In this document: piece by piece, positions 1 through 8,145 of the stretch
Layout of the letters: each line of letters opens with the position of its first letter
How positions within the stretch are numbered: position 1 is the stretch's first letter
Source of the DNA: Janthinobacterium sp. LM6
GTDB lineage: Bacteria; Pseudomonadota; Gammaproteobacteria; Burkholderiales; Burkholderiaceae_D
Direction: 5' to 3'
NCBI RefSeq assembly: GCF_002002885.1
Contig: NZ_CP019510.1
Span: forward strand, 1,178,001 to 1,242,000
Length of the DNA stretch: 64,000 nt
Made by a program: the position numbers and the translations under genes
The notes under the pieces: model-generated
The model's input: only the letters and a program-made list of their open reading frames with translations
Databases searched by the model: none
Told to the model about the DNA's origin: nothing

Positions 1-1
1 T

Positions 2-1012
2 CCCTTGCGCCTGCGCGGCGGCGGCACGAAAGACTGGTATGGCCAGCAGCTCGATGGCGAGGTGCTCGATACGCGCGCGTATGCGGGCATTATCGACTAT
101 GAACCGACGGAACTGGTGATCACGGCCCGCTGCGGCACGCCGCTGGCGGAAATCGAGGCGGCGCTGGCCGCGCGCAACCAGATGCTGGCCTTCGAACCGC
201 CCCATTTCGGGCCGGGCGCCACGCTGGGCGGCGTCGTCGCCAGCGCCCTGTCCGGCCCGCGCCGCGCCAGCGCAGGAGCCTTGCGCGACTTTGTGCTGGG
301 CGCCGTGCTGATGGATGGCCACGGCCAGCGTCTGGCCTTCGGCGGGCAAGTCATGAAGAACGTGGCCGGCTACGATGTCTCGCGCCTGCTGGCGGGCTCG
401 CTGGGCACCCTGGGCCTGATCCTGGAAGTGTCGCTGAAGGTGTTGCCCTTGCCGCTGCGCGAAGCGACCTTGCGCCTGGAATGCGCGGAAATTGCCGCCT
501 TGCGCATGCTCAATGAATGGGCGGGCAAGCCGCTGCCCATTTCCGCCAGTTGCTGGCATGACGGCGTCTTGAGCGTGCGTCTGTCCGGCGCCGAGGCGGC
601 CGTGTCGGCGGCCCTGCAATCCTTGAAAGGCGAGCTGCTGGCAGCCGAAGACGCGGCCGCCTTCTGGCTGTCCGTGCGCGAACAGACGCACGATTTCTTC
701 GCGGGTGCGGGCAGCCTGTGGCGCCTGTCGCTGCCGCCGCACGCCAGCGCCGTGATTTTAAAGGGGCGCCAGCTGATCGAGTGGGGCGGGGCGCAGCGCT
801 GGCTCAAGCTCGACGGCGACGCCGATGCGCAAGGTGCGCGGCACATCCGCCAGGCCGTGGCCGCGCTTGGGGGCCACGCTACCCTGTTCCGCGGCGGCGA
901 CAAGGCCGTGGGCGTGTTCCATCCGCTGGCACCGGCCATCGATAAAATCCACCAGCGCCTGCGGCACGCTTTCGACCCGGCCGGCATCTTCAACCCGCAC
1001 AGAATGACTTGA
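2..1012 (+). CDS. glcE: Glycolate oxidase FAD-binding subunit GlcE (5' partial)
   Basis: The reading frame is open from the first bases of the window, so the true start lies upstream and the amino terminus is missing. The remaining 336 or so residues begin in the FAD-binding fold (LRGGGTKDWYG, typical of the PCMH-type FAD_binding_4 domain). They contain the MKNVAGYD and GTLGLI segments of glycolate oxidase subunits and end in the family's FDPAGIFNP tail. GlcE works with GlcD and GlcF as a membrane-associated complex that oxidises glycolate to glyoxylate. glcF starts 4 nt after the stop codon, so the genes are co-transcribed; glcD is presumably just upstream of the window. Recognition is by family pattern. 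Confidence 0.93.
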   Translation, partial: PLRLRGGGTKDWYGQQLDGEVLDTRAYAGIIDYEPTELVITARCGTPLAEIEAALAARNQMLAFEPPHFGPGATLGGVVASALSGPRRASAGALRDFVLGAVLMDGHGQRLAFGGQVMKNVAGYDVSRLLAGSLGTLGLILEVSLKVLPLPLREATLRLECAEIAALRMLNEWAGKPLPISASCWHDGVLSVRLSGAEAAVSAALQSLKGELLAAEDAAAFWLSVREQTHDFFAGAGSLWRLSLPPHASAVILKGRQLIEWGGAQRWLKLDGDADAQGARHIRQAVAALGGHATLFRGGDKAVGVFHPLAPAIDKIHQRLRHAFDPAGIFNPHRMT

Positions 1013-1016
1013 GCGC

Positions 1017-2243
1017 ATGCAAACCAATCTCGCCGATTTCATCAAGAACACGCCGGCAGGCGACGAAGCCGAAGCCATCCTGCGCGCCTGCGTGCATTGC
1101 GGCTTTTGCACGGCCACCTGTCCCACCTACCAGCTGCTGGGCGATGAACTCGATGGCCCGCGCGGACGCATCTACCTGATCAAGCAGGTATTGGAGGGCG
1201 CACCCGTCACGGCCAAGACGCAGATGCACCTGGACCGCTGTCTGACCTGCCGCAACTGCGAGTCGACCTGTCCCTCGGGCGTGCAGTACGGGCGCCTGGT
1301 CGACATCGGCCGCAACGTCGTCGAGCAGCGCGTGCAGCGCCCCTTGCGCGAACGGGCGCTGCGCTTCGCCCTGAAGGAAGCGCTGCCGCGCCGCTGGCTG
1401 TTTACGCCCGCGTACAAGGCGGGCCAGGCGCTGCGGCCCTTGCTGTCGAAAGGCTTGCAGGACAAGCTACGTCCCGGAGAAAAGGCCGGGACATGGCCCG
1501 CGCGCCGGCATGCGCGCAGCATGCTGCTGCTTGACGGCTGCGTGCAGCCGGCCATGTCGCCGAACATCAACGCGGCCACGGCGCGCGTGCTCGATGCGCT
1601 CGGCGTGCAGTTGATCGTCGCGCCGAAGGCCAGCTGCTGCGGTGCGCTGCGCCATCACTTGAACGACCAGGAAGCGGCGCTGGACGACATGCGCCGCAAT
1701 ATCGACGCCTGGTGGCCCTACGTAGACTGCGTGGACAGCGCGGAAGCCATCGTCATGACGGCGTCCGGCTGCGGCGCCACGGTGAAGGAATACGGCCATC
1801 TGCTGGCGCACGACGCCCGCTATGCGGACAAGGCGCGGCGCATCGCAGAATTGACGCGCGACTTGTCCGAGATCATGCCCGCATTTGAGGCGGAACTGGT
1901 GGCGCTGCTGAAAGGGCGCATCGGCAAAAGAGTGGCGTACCACCCGCCGTGCACCCTGCAGCACGGCCAGCAGGTGCGCGGCAAGGTGGAGCAGGTGCTG
2001 CGCGCCGTCGGCGTCGACGTGCGCCTGTGCGCGGACAGCCATCTGTGCTGCGGTTCGGCGGGCACGTATTCGATCCTGCAGCCGGCACTGTCGCAGCAGC
2101 TGCGCGACAACAAGGTGGCGAACCTGGAAGCGTGCGAGCCGGAGATGATCGTGTCGGCGAATATCGGCTGCCTGAGCCATCTGCAGTCGGGCACGCAGAC
2201 GCCCGTGCGGCACTGGATCGAACTGATCGATTCACAGCTTTGA
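1017..2243 (+). CDS. glcF: Glycolate oxidase iron-sulfur subunit GlcF
   Basis: A 408-residue iron-sulfur electron-transfer subunit of glycolate oxidase. Two ferredoxin-type clusters are visible near the amino end: CVHCGFCTATCP at about residues 26-37 and CLTCRNCESTCPSG at about 74-87, each a CxxCxxCxxxCP ligand set for a [4Fe-4S] centre. Two CCG domains follow (CCGALRHH and CCGSAGTYS), as in heterodisulfide-reductase-like subunits. It passes electrons from the GlcD/GlcE flavins to the quinone pool. The ATG at 1017 lies 4 nt after glcE. The gene ends inside a perfect hairpin that abuts a 120-nt repeat element. Confidence 0.95.
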   Translation: MQTNLADFIKNTPAGDEAEAILRACVHCGFCTATCPTYQLLGDELDGPRGRIYLIKQVLEGAPVTAKTQMHLDRCLTCRNCESTCPSGVQYGRLVDIGRNVVEQRVQRPLRERALRFALKEALPRRWLFTPAYKAGQALRPLLSKGLQDKLRPGEKAGTWPARRHARSMLLLDGCVQPAMSPNINAATARVLDALGVQLIVAPKASCCGALRHHLNDQEAALDDMRRNIDAWWPYVDCVDSAEAIVMTASGCGATVKEYGHLLAHDARYADKARRIAELTRDLSEIMPAFEAELVALLKGRIGKRVAYHPPCTLQHGQQVRGKVEQVLRAVGVDVRLCADSHLCCGSAGTYSILQPALSQQLRDNKVANLEACEPEMIVSANIGCLSHLQSGTQTPVRHWIELIDSQL

Positions 2244-2263
2244 TTCGTTTTTGGACGAATCAA
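2240..2263 (+). terminator. Perfect 9-bp hairpin overlapping the glcF stop codon
   Basis: TTGATTCGT (2240-2248) and ACGAATCAA (2255-2263) pair perfectly around a six-base loop TTTTGG. The left arm contains the TGA stop of glcF, and the right arm shares two bases with the 120-nt repeat that begins at 2262. No U tract follows, so it may act as a 3' end stabiliser or, together with the repeat, as a terminator. The structure is seen in the sequence; the function is inferred. Confidence 0.5.
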
Positions 2264-2381
2264 CACCTGACAAAACCGTAGCGAGCGGAAGGGAGAGGTG
2301 GTCGAGAAGCGCAACCGTACTGGAGTACGGTGAGCATCGCAGGCCGCCTATACCGACGCGCAGTAGGTTTGGTCAGGTGTT
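2262..2381 (-). repeat. 120-nt structured intergenic element, copy 1
   Basis: First of three 120-nt copies (others at 10369 and 24503). The ends AACACCTGACAAAACC and GGTTTGGTCAGGTGTT form an almost perfect terminal inverted repeat. Inside are a second helix GGTGGTC/GGCCGCC (with G-U pairs) and a terminal hairpin ACCGTAC-TGGA-GTACGGT. Conserved unpaired blocks CGTAGCGAGCGG, GAGAAGCGCA and GAGCATCGC recur in all copies. The right edge touches the stop codon (2381-2383) of the minus-strand GGDEF-EAL gene, so it would be the very beginning of that gene's 3' UTR. A structured RNA or terminator is inferred from covariation between copies. Confidence 0.75.
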
Positions 2382-4531
2382 TACACGGGGCTTTCGCTGT
2401 ACTGCGCGATGCGCCATTGCGGCGCCGGGATGAAATTGTCGGCCCATTCCAGCACGGCGTCGGCCGGCATGGGGCGGGCGATGCCGTAGCCTTGCGCCAG
2501 ATCGCAGCCCAGCTGGATCAATCGCGCGCCATGCTCGACGCTTTCCACGCCTTCGGCGATCACCGTCAGGCTGAAGGAGCGGGCCAGGCCGATGACGGCG
2601 CGCACCAGGTGCAGGTCGTCGCGGTCGTTGAGCATGTTGCGCACGAAGCTCTGGTCGATCTTGACGATGTTCGCCGGCAGGCGTTTTAAATATGACATCG
2701 ACGAGTAGCCGGTGCCGAAATCGTCGAGCGCGAAGGTGATGCCCAGCGCCTGGCAGGCGCGGATGATGCGGCGCACGTCTTCGATGTCGTGCAGGGCCGA
2801 CGATTCGAGGATTTCCAGTTCCAGCATGCTGGCGCGCACGCCGGGAAATTCGCCGAGGATGGTTTCCAGACGCGAAACGAAATCCGGTTGCTGGAAGTGG
2901 CGCGCCGCGATATTTACGCTGACGACCCAGTGCTTGCCGCAAGCCACCCAGCGCTGCATCTGCCACAGGGCCTGGCGCAGCACCCATTCGCCGATGTCGA
3001 TGATCAAATCCGTCTGTTCCACCAGCGGCAGGAATTGCGCGGGCGCCAGCACGCCGCGGCGCGGGTGCTGCCAGCGCAGCAGCGCCTCCATGCCCACCAC
3101 CGTGCCGGCGCGCATGTTCACCTTGGGCTGGTAGTACAGCCGCAGTTCGCCATTGATCAGGGCCTGGCGCACTTCCGTGCGCTGATTGTGGTGGGTGCGT
3201 ACTTCTTCATCGAGGTTGGTGTCGAAGAAGTGGTACTGGTTGCGCCCCGTCAATTTCGCCTGGTAGACGGCGTGGTCGGCGTGGCGCAGCAGGCTTTCCG
3301 TATTCAAGTCCTTGCCCGCGTAGACGGCGATGCCGACGCTGGCCGTCACGTGCAGCGTCTGCTGGTCGCCCTGGTAGGGGCGGCTCAGTTCCTGCAGCAA
3401 TTGCGTGATGTTCTGTTCGATGCTGGCGATGCTGGCCTGGCCGCACAGCAGCAGGACGAATTCATCGCCGCCCAGGCGCGCCGCGTAGTGGATCTGGCCC
3501 GTAAAGCCGTGCAGGCGGCCAGCCACCTGCTTGAGGATTTCATCGCCCGCTTCGGCGCCGTAGCGGTCGTTGATGGCCTGGAAATGGTCGAGGTCGAACA
3601 GGCAGACGGCCAGCAGGCGCTGGCGTTCGCGCGCCAGGAACAGCTCCTGTTCGAAGCGGGCGGCCAGCGCGGCGCGGTTGGGCAAACCCGTCAGCACGTC
3701 ATTGTAGTTTTGCCATGACAGCTTTTGCAGCGCCTGCTGCATGTGCACGGTTTCGTTCAACTGCTCGCCCAGCTGGCGCTGGCTGGTCTTGAGCGAGGTC
3801 AGCAGTTCTTCGATATCGCCGGCCATGCCGTTGAACGACTGCGACACGGCTTGCGCTTCGGGCGTGGCGCCGGCCGCCAGGCGCACGGCGAAGTTGCCAT
3901 CGCGGAAGCGGTCGGTCGCCTGCACGAGCCGCGCCAGCAGCTTGCGGTGCGACGCCAGGATCAAGCCCAGCAGGAGGAAGACGAGGACGATATTGATGGT
4001 GCTGAGGACGGCCTGCCCGCGCACCCTTTGCCATACCTGCGCCAGCGGCAGGCCGGGCGTGTAATGCACGTCGAGGATGCCGTCGCCGCCATCCGGCAGC
4101 GCCACCGTCAGGCGGCTGCGGATGGCCGCCATGCCCGCCAGGCGTGCAAACCACGCCGGCACGCCGTCGGCCAGCGTGTCGCTCAGCTTGTTGTCGGCCA
4201 GCACTTCAACATGCGCGCCAGCCGTATCCCAGCGCATGGCGGCGAGGCTGCGGTTCAGCGGCAGGGCGCTGCGCAGCACTTGCCGCACGCTGTCGTGCAT
4301 CGCATGCCGGTCCGTATGCACGGCCAGCGGCAGCACGCTATTGGCAAGGAACAGGTCGAGTTGCCGGGCTTCGCTCTGGTAGCGGGCATTGGCCAGCGCC
4401 GTTTCCGTCCCGAGCAGGGCGTGATAGCGAAAGGCGGAAACGGCGAGTATCAGGAAGGTAATAGGGATGAAGAGGCGGGAATAACTGCCCATCCGCATCC
4501 ATGAAGATAATATTTTCCCAAAGACTGGCAT
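2381..4531 (-). CDS. Membrane-bound GGDEF-EAL cyclic-di-GMP protein
   Basis: A 716-residue protein predicted to turn over cyclic di-GMP. Order: transmembrane segment about 20-38, periplasmic sensor region about 39-175, second membrane helix about 178-194, HAMP-like linker about 195-247 and coiled coil to 272. A GGDEF domain (about 275-435) has an intact GGDEF motif at 354-358. An EAL domain (about 450-700) has the EALLRW motif at 482, LELEILESS, LDDFGTGYSS, VKIDQSF and IAEGVES. All signature residues of both domains are present, so either cyclase or phosphodiesterase activity is possible. The periplasmic part resembles LapD/MoxY-type sensors only loosely. It is transcribed alone from an AT-rich spacer, and a 120-nt structured repeat follows its stop codon. 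Confidence 0.9.
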   Translation of the reverse strand: MPVFGKILSSWMRMGSYSRLFIPITFLILAVSAFRYHALLGTETALANARYQSEARQLDLFLANSVLPLAVHTDRHAMHDSVRQVLRSALPLNRSLAAMRWDTAGAHVEVLADNKLSDTLADGVPAWFARLAGMAAIRSRLTVALPDGGDGILDVHYTPGLPLAQVWQRVRGQAVLSTINIVLVFLLLGLILASHRKLLARLVQATDRFRDGNFAVRLAAGATPEAQAVSQSFNGMAGDIEELLTSLKTSQRQLGEQLNETVHMQQALQKLSWQNYNDVLTGLPNRAALAARFEQELFLARERQRLLAVCLFDLDHFQAINDRYGAEAGDEILKQVAGRLHGFTGQIHYAARLGGDEFVLLLCGQASIASIEQNITQLLQELSRPYQGDQQTLHVTASVGIAVYAGKDLNTESLLRHADHAVYQAKLTGRNQYHFFDTNLDEEVRTHHNQRTEVRQALINGELRLYYQPKVNMRAGTVVGMEALLRWQHPRRGVLAPAQFLPLVEQTDLIIDIGEWVLRQALWQMQRWVACGKHWVVSVNIAARHFQQPDFVSRLETILGEFPGVRASMLELEILESSALHDIEDVRRIIRACQALGITFALDDFGTGYSSMSYLKRLPANIVKIDQSFVRNMLNDRDDLHLVRAVIGLARSFSLTVIAEGVESVEHGARLIQLGCDLAQGYGIARPMPADAVLEWADNFIPAPQWRIAQYSESPV

Positions 4532-4677
4532 CGTTTTATGATCGATATCTGCGAATAATTATGTAAACATTATCACCGATATTTGCTATTTGAAACACAA
4601 TATTGATATCAAGCATGAAATAAATACAGTTTTATTGATTTCGCATGATTGTTGTCTTAAATCAAAGTATCGTGCTT

Positions 4678-5163
4678 CTACTCTTGTAGCAATTGCCGTA
4701 TGTCGGCCGCCAGGCTGGCCGGCTTGCTGGCCGTCGCATAGCGGCGAAATACGCTGCCATCCTTGCGCACCAGAAACTTGGTGAAATTCCATTTGATCGA
4801 TTGCGTGCCCAATATGCCGGGCGCCGCCTGTTTTAATTGGGCAAAGACGGGATGGGTATGCGGGCCATTTACGTCGACCTTGGCAAACAGGGGAAAGGTG
4901 ACGCCGAAGTTTTTTTCGCAAAAGGCGCCGATTTCCTCGTTCGAACCCGGCTCCTGCTGGCGGAATTGATTACAGGGAAAACCCAGCACGACCAGGCCCT
5001 GGTCGTGGAATTCGCGGTACAGCGTTTCCAGCCCCTGGTATTGCGGCGTGAAGCCGCAGGCGCTGGCCGTATTGACGATCAGCAGTACCTTGCCCTTGTA
5101 GCGCGCCAGGTCGATCGGCGTGCCGTCCAGCGCCTCGGCCTGGAAATCGTGGATGCTGGTCAT
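4678..5163 (-). CDS. Glutathione peroxidase family protein
   Basis: A 161-residue thiol peroxidase of the glutathione peroxidase (BsaA/BtuE-like) family, reducing hydrogen and organic peroxides. The start at 5163 is preferred because MTSIHDF is where family members begin and the ATG sits in TGACATG, 1 nt after the stop of pilU; the reading frame is open for nine more codons upstream. Catalytic Cys36 is in NTASACGFTPQY; GFPCNQF and WNFTKF supply the Gln/Trp/Asn part of the tetrad and a possible resolving Cys. Co-transcription with pilT-pilU is an odd partnership, suggesting oxidative protection coupled to surface motility (inference). Confidence 0.92.
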   Translation of the reverse strand: MTSIHDFQAEALDGTPIDLARYKGKVLLIVNTASACGFTPQYQGLETLYREFHDQGLVVLGFPCNQFRQQEPGSNEEIGAFCEKNFGVTFPLFAKVDVNGPHTHPVFAQLKQAAPGILGTQSIKWNFTKFLVRKDGSVFRRYATASKPASLAADIRQLLQE

Positions 5164-5164
5164 G

Positions 5165-6304
5165 TCAGAGGAGTCCCAGTCTGGTGGCATTTGAGGGTGG
5201 TGCCGCTTCCGGCGCCGCTGCGCCCTTGAGCTTGATCGTCAGGCGCAGGTCGTTGACGGAGTCCGCATTGCGCAGCGCGTCTTCATAGCTGATGGCGCCC
5301 GCCTCGTGCAGGTCGAACAGGGCCTGGTCGAAAGTCTGCATGCCATGCTCGCGCGATTTTTTCATCAATTCCTTGATCTCGTGCACCTGGCCCTTGAAGA
5401 TCAGGTCGCTCATCAGCGGCGAATTGAGCAGGATTTCCAGCGCCGCCTGGCGTCCGCCGCCATCCTTGTTGGGAATCAAGCGTTGCGAAATCATGCCCTT
5501 CAGATTCAGCGACAGATCCATCAGCAACTGCTGGCGCCGCTCTTCGGGGAAGAAATTGATGATGCGGTCCAGCGCCTGGTTGGCGTTGTTCGCGTGCAAG
5601 GTCGCCAGGCACAGATGGCCCGTTTCGGCAAACGCGATGGCGTGGTCCATGGTGTCGCGGTCGCGTATCTCTCCGATCTGGATCACGTCGGGCGCCTGGC
5701 GCAGGGTGTTTTTCAGGGCCGTGGCCCAGTCGTCCGTATCGACGCCCACTTCGCGCTGGGTGACGATGCAGTTGCCGTGCGGATGGATGAATTCCACGGG
5801 GTCTTCGATGGTGATGATGTGGCCGTGGCTGTGGGCGTTGCGGTGGCCCACCATGGCCGCCAGGGTGGTCGACTTGCCGCAGCCCGTGGCGCCCACCATG
5901 ATGACGAGGCCGCGCTTGCTCATCACCACGTCTTGCAGGATGGCGGGTAAACCGAGCCCAGCGAGGCTGGGGATGGCGGTATTGATCAACCGCAAGACCA
6001 TGCCTGCCTGGCCCATCTGCATGAAGGCGGATACGCGGAAACGCCCGAGCCCCTCCGGGCTGATGGCGAAATTGGCTTCGCGGCTGGACTCGAACTCGGC
6101 CGCCTGGCGCTCGTTCATGACGGCGCGCACGTAGCCGGCCGCCTGGGCCGCATCGAGCGGGGCTTCTACCAGCGGCGTCAGCTTGCCGTCGAGCTTGATG
6201 GCGGCGGGAAAGCCGGCCGTGATGAACAGGTCGGAGCCGCCCCGTGCGTGCATCTGCGCCAGCAGCGCGTGCATGGCGCCATAGTGTTCGTGCGTCGTCT
6301 GCAT
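5165..6304 (-). CDS. pilU: Type IV pilus retraction ATPase accessory PilU
   Basis: A 379-residue secretion ATPase of the PilT/PilU branch. The Walker A is GATGCGKST (about residues 138-146), followed by the Asp box IITIEDPVEF, a Walker B-like region IQIGEIRD and the His box TGHLCLATLHANN. Compared with the upstream paralogue PilT it has a longer carboxyl tail rich in Ala/Pro, and it is the second gene of the pair, which fits PilU. It supports PilT-driven pilus retraction and twitching motility on the cytoplasmic face of the inner membrane. Only 3 nt separate it from pilT, so the pair is an operon that continues into the peroxidase gene. Confidence 0.92.
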   Translation of the reverse strand: MQTTHEHYGAMHALLAQMHARGGSDLFITAGFPAAIKLDGKLTPLVEAPLDAAQAAGYVRAVMNERQAAEFESSREANFAISPEGLGRFRVSAFMQMGQAGMVLRLINTAIPSLAGLGLPAILQDVVMSKRGLVIMVGATGCGKSTTLAAMVGHRNAHSHGHIITIEDPVEFIHPHGNCIVTQREVGVDTDDWATALKNTLRQAPDVIQIGEIRDRDTMDHAIAFAETGHLCLATLHANNANQALDRIINFFPEERRQQLLMDLSLNLKGMISQRLIPNKDGGGRQAALEILLNSPLMSDLIFKGQVHEIKELMKKSREHGMQTFDQALFDLHEAGAISYEDALRNADSVNDLRLTIKLKGAAAPEAAPPSNATRLGLL

Positions 6305-6307
6305 GGC

Positions 6308-7351
6308 TTATCCTGGGAAGTTTTCAGGCGCCTTGGCGGCCGAGCGGGCCGTTTCCGCCGAGATCGTGCCGCGCCGCACCAGGTCGGTGAGGCACTGGTC
6401 CAGGGTCTGCATGCCCACGTTGCTGCCCGTCTGGATGGCCGAATACATTTGCGCCACTTTCGCTTCGCGGATCAGGTTGCGTACGGCCGGCGTGGCCAGC
6501 ATGATTTCATGGGCGGCCACGCGGCCCGCGCCGTCCTTGGTTTTGAGCAAGTTTTGCGAAATGACGGCTTGCAAGGATTCGGACAGCATGGCGCGCACCA
6601 TTTCCTTTTCCTCGGCGGGGAAGACGTCGATGATGCGGTCGATCGATTTCGCCGCCGACGAGGTGTGCAGGGTGCCGAACACCAGGTGGCCCGTCTCGGC
6701 CGCCGTCAAGGCCAGGCGGATGGTTTCCAGGTCGCGCAATTCGCCCACCAGAATCACATCCGGGTCTTCGCGCAGGGCCGAGCGCAGCGCGTTGCTGAAC
6801 GAGTGCGTGTGCGAGCCCACTTCGCGCTGGTTGATCAGGCATTTTTTCGGTTCATGCACGAATTCGATCGGGTCTTCGATGGTCAATATATGGTGGTTCA
6901 GCCGTTCATTGACGTGGTTGACCATCGCCGCCAGGGTGGTCGACTTGCCGGAACCCGTCGGGCCCGTCACCAGCACGAGTCCCCGCGGGCGCATGGCCAG
7001 TTCGCCGAAGATGCGCGGCGCGTTCAGCTCTTCCAGGGTCAGCACCTTCGAGGGAATCGTGCGCAGCACGGCCGAGGCGCCGCGTTCCTGGTTGTAGGCG
7101 TTCACGCGGAAGCGCGCCAGGCCGGGAATCTCGAACGAGAAATCGCATTCCAGCGCTTCTTCATACGCCTTGCGCTGGCTGTCGTTCATGATGTCGTAGA
7201 TCATGCTGTGCACTTCCTTGTGCTCGAGCGGGGCCACGTTGAGGCGGCGCACGTCGCCATTGACCCGTATCATCGGCGGCAGGCCGGAAGACAGGTGCAG
7301 GTCGGAAGCCTTGTTGCTGACGGAGAAAGCGAGAAGTTCGGAGATGTCCAT
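6308..7351 (-). CDS. pilT: Type IV pilus twitching motility ATPase PilT
   Basis: A 347-residue hexameric ATPase that powers pilus retraction. The sequence opens with the typical MDISELLAFSV and ASDLHLS. It carries Walker A GPTGSGKSTT, Asp box ILTIEDPIEFVH, Walker B ILVGELRD and His box TGHLVFGTLHTSSA, all intact. First gene of the pilT-pilU-peroxidase operon. It is divergent from yggS, as in many beta- and gammaproteobacteria, with 64 nt of shared regulatory sequence; an AGGGAT ribosome-binding site lies just before the ATG. Confidence 0.96.
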   Translation of the reverse strand: MDISELLAFSVSNKASDLHLSSGLPPMIRVNGDVRRLNVAPLEHKEVHSMIYDIMNDSQRKAYEEALECDFSFEIPGLARFRVNAYNQERGASAVLRTIPSKVLTLEELNAPRIFGELAMRPRGLVLVTGPTGSGKSTTLAAMVNHVNERLNHHILTIEDPIEFVHEPKKCLINQREVGSHTHSFSNALRSALREDPDVILVGELRDLETIRLALTAAETGHLVFGTLHTSSAAKSIDRIIDVFPAEEKEMVRAMLSESLQAVISQNLLKTKDGAGRVAAHEIMLATPAVRNLIREAKVAQMYSAIQTGSNVGMQTLDQCLTDLVRRGTISAETARSAAKAPENFPG

Positions 7352-7415
7352 TTATAATCCCTGTGCCTGCATTGATGGGCTGGCGCACCGTGCCGCCGCC
7401 CCTATACACTAGAAA

Positions 7416-8123
7416 ATGATTATGTCCACAATCGAACAGAACTTGCAAGCCGTGCGCGACAGTATTGCGCAGGCCGCCGCTGACGCGCAGCGCGCGCCGG
7501 CCGACGTGACCCTGCTGGCCGTGTCAAAAACCTTCGGCGCGGATGCCGTGCTGGCAGCCATGCGCGCGGGCCAGGCGGCGTTTGGCGAAAATTACCTGCA
7601 GGAAGCACTCGACAAGATCGCCGCCGTCAAGCTTGCGCTGCCGCAAGGCGCACCCGCCTGGCACTTCATCGGCCCCATCCAGAGCAACAAGACGCGCCCC
7701 ATCGCCGAACACTTCGACTGGGTGCACACGGTGGAACGGGAAAAGATCGCCGCCCGCCTGTCCGAGCAGCGCCCGGCCGGCTTGCCGGACCTGAATATCT
7801 GCCTGCAAGTCAATATCAGCGGCGAAGCCAGCAAGAGCGGCGTGACGCCGGCTGAATTGCCGGCGCTGGCGCATGCCGTGGCGCAACTGCCCCGTTTGCG
7901 CTTGCGCGGCTTGATGGCCATTCCCGAGCCGGAAACGGATGTCAAGCGCCAGCGCTTTGCGTTTGCGCAAGTGCGCGCGTTGTACGACCAATTGCAGGCG
8001 GACGGCCTGGCGCTCGATACCTTGTCGATGGGCATGTCGGCCGACTTGCGCGCCGCCGTGCTGGAAGGCGCCACCATCGTGCGCGTGGGCAGCGCCATCT
8101 TCGGTTCCCGCACTTACTCTTAA
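7416..8123 (+). CDS. yggS: Pyridoxal phosphate homeostasis protein (YggS/PLPBP family)
   Basis: A PLP-binding, alanine-racemase-fold protein that buffers vitamin B6 and amino-acid pools; not an enzyme in known homologues. LLAVSKTF contains the PLP lysine, GENYLQEAL and WHFIGPIQSNKTR are family signatures, and LSMGMSADLRAAV with GSAIFGSR form the phosphate site near the end. Start is ambiguous: ATG at 7416 or, matching homologues better, ATG at 7422 (MSTIEQNLQAV, 233 residues). A TATACA box ends only 8 nt before 7416, so a leaderless or very short leader is possible. Followed by proC, the classic yggS-proC pair. Confidence 0.95.
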   Translation: MIMSTIEQNLQAVRDSIAQAAADAQRAPADVTLLAVSKTFGADAVLAAMRAGQAAFGENYLQEALDKIAAVKLALPQGAPAWHFIGPIQSNKTRPIAEHFDWVHTVEREKIAARLSEQRPAGLPDLNICLQVNISGEASKSGVTPAELPALAHAVAQLPRLRLRGLMAIPEPETDVKRQRFAFAQVRALYDQLQADGLALDTLSMGMSADLRAAVLEGATIVRVGSAIFGSRTYS

Positions 8124-8145
8124 CTGATTGATAGAAAGCATAGCC

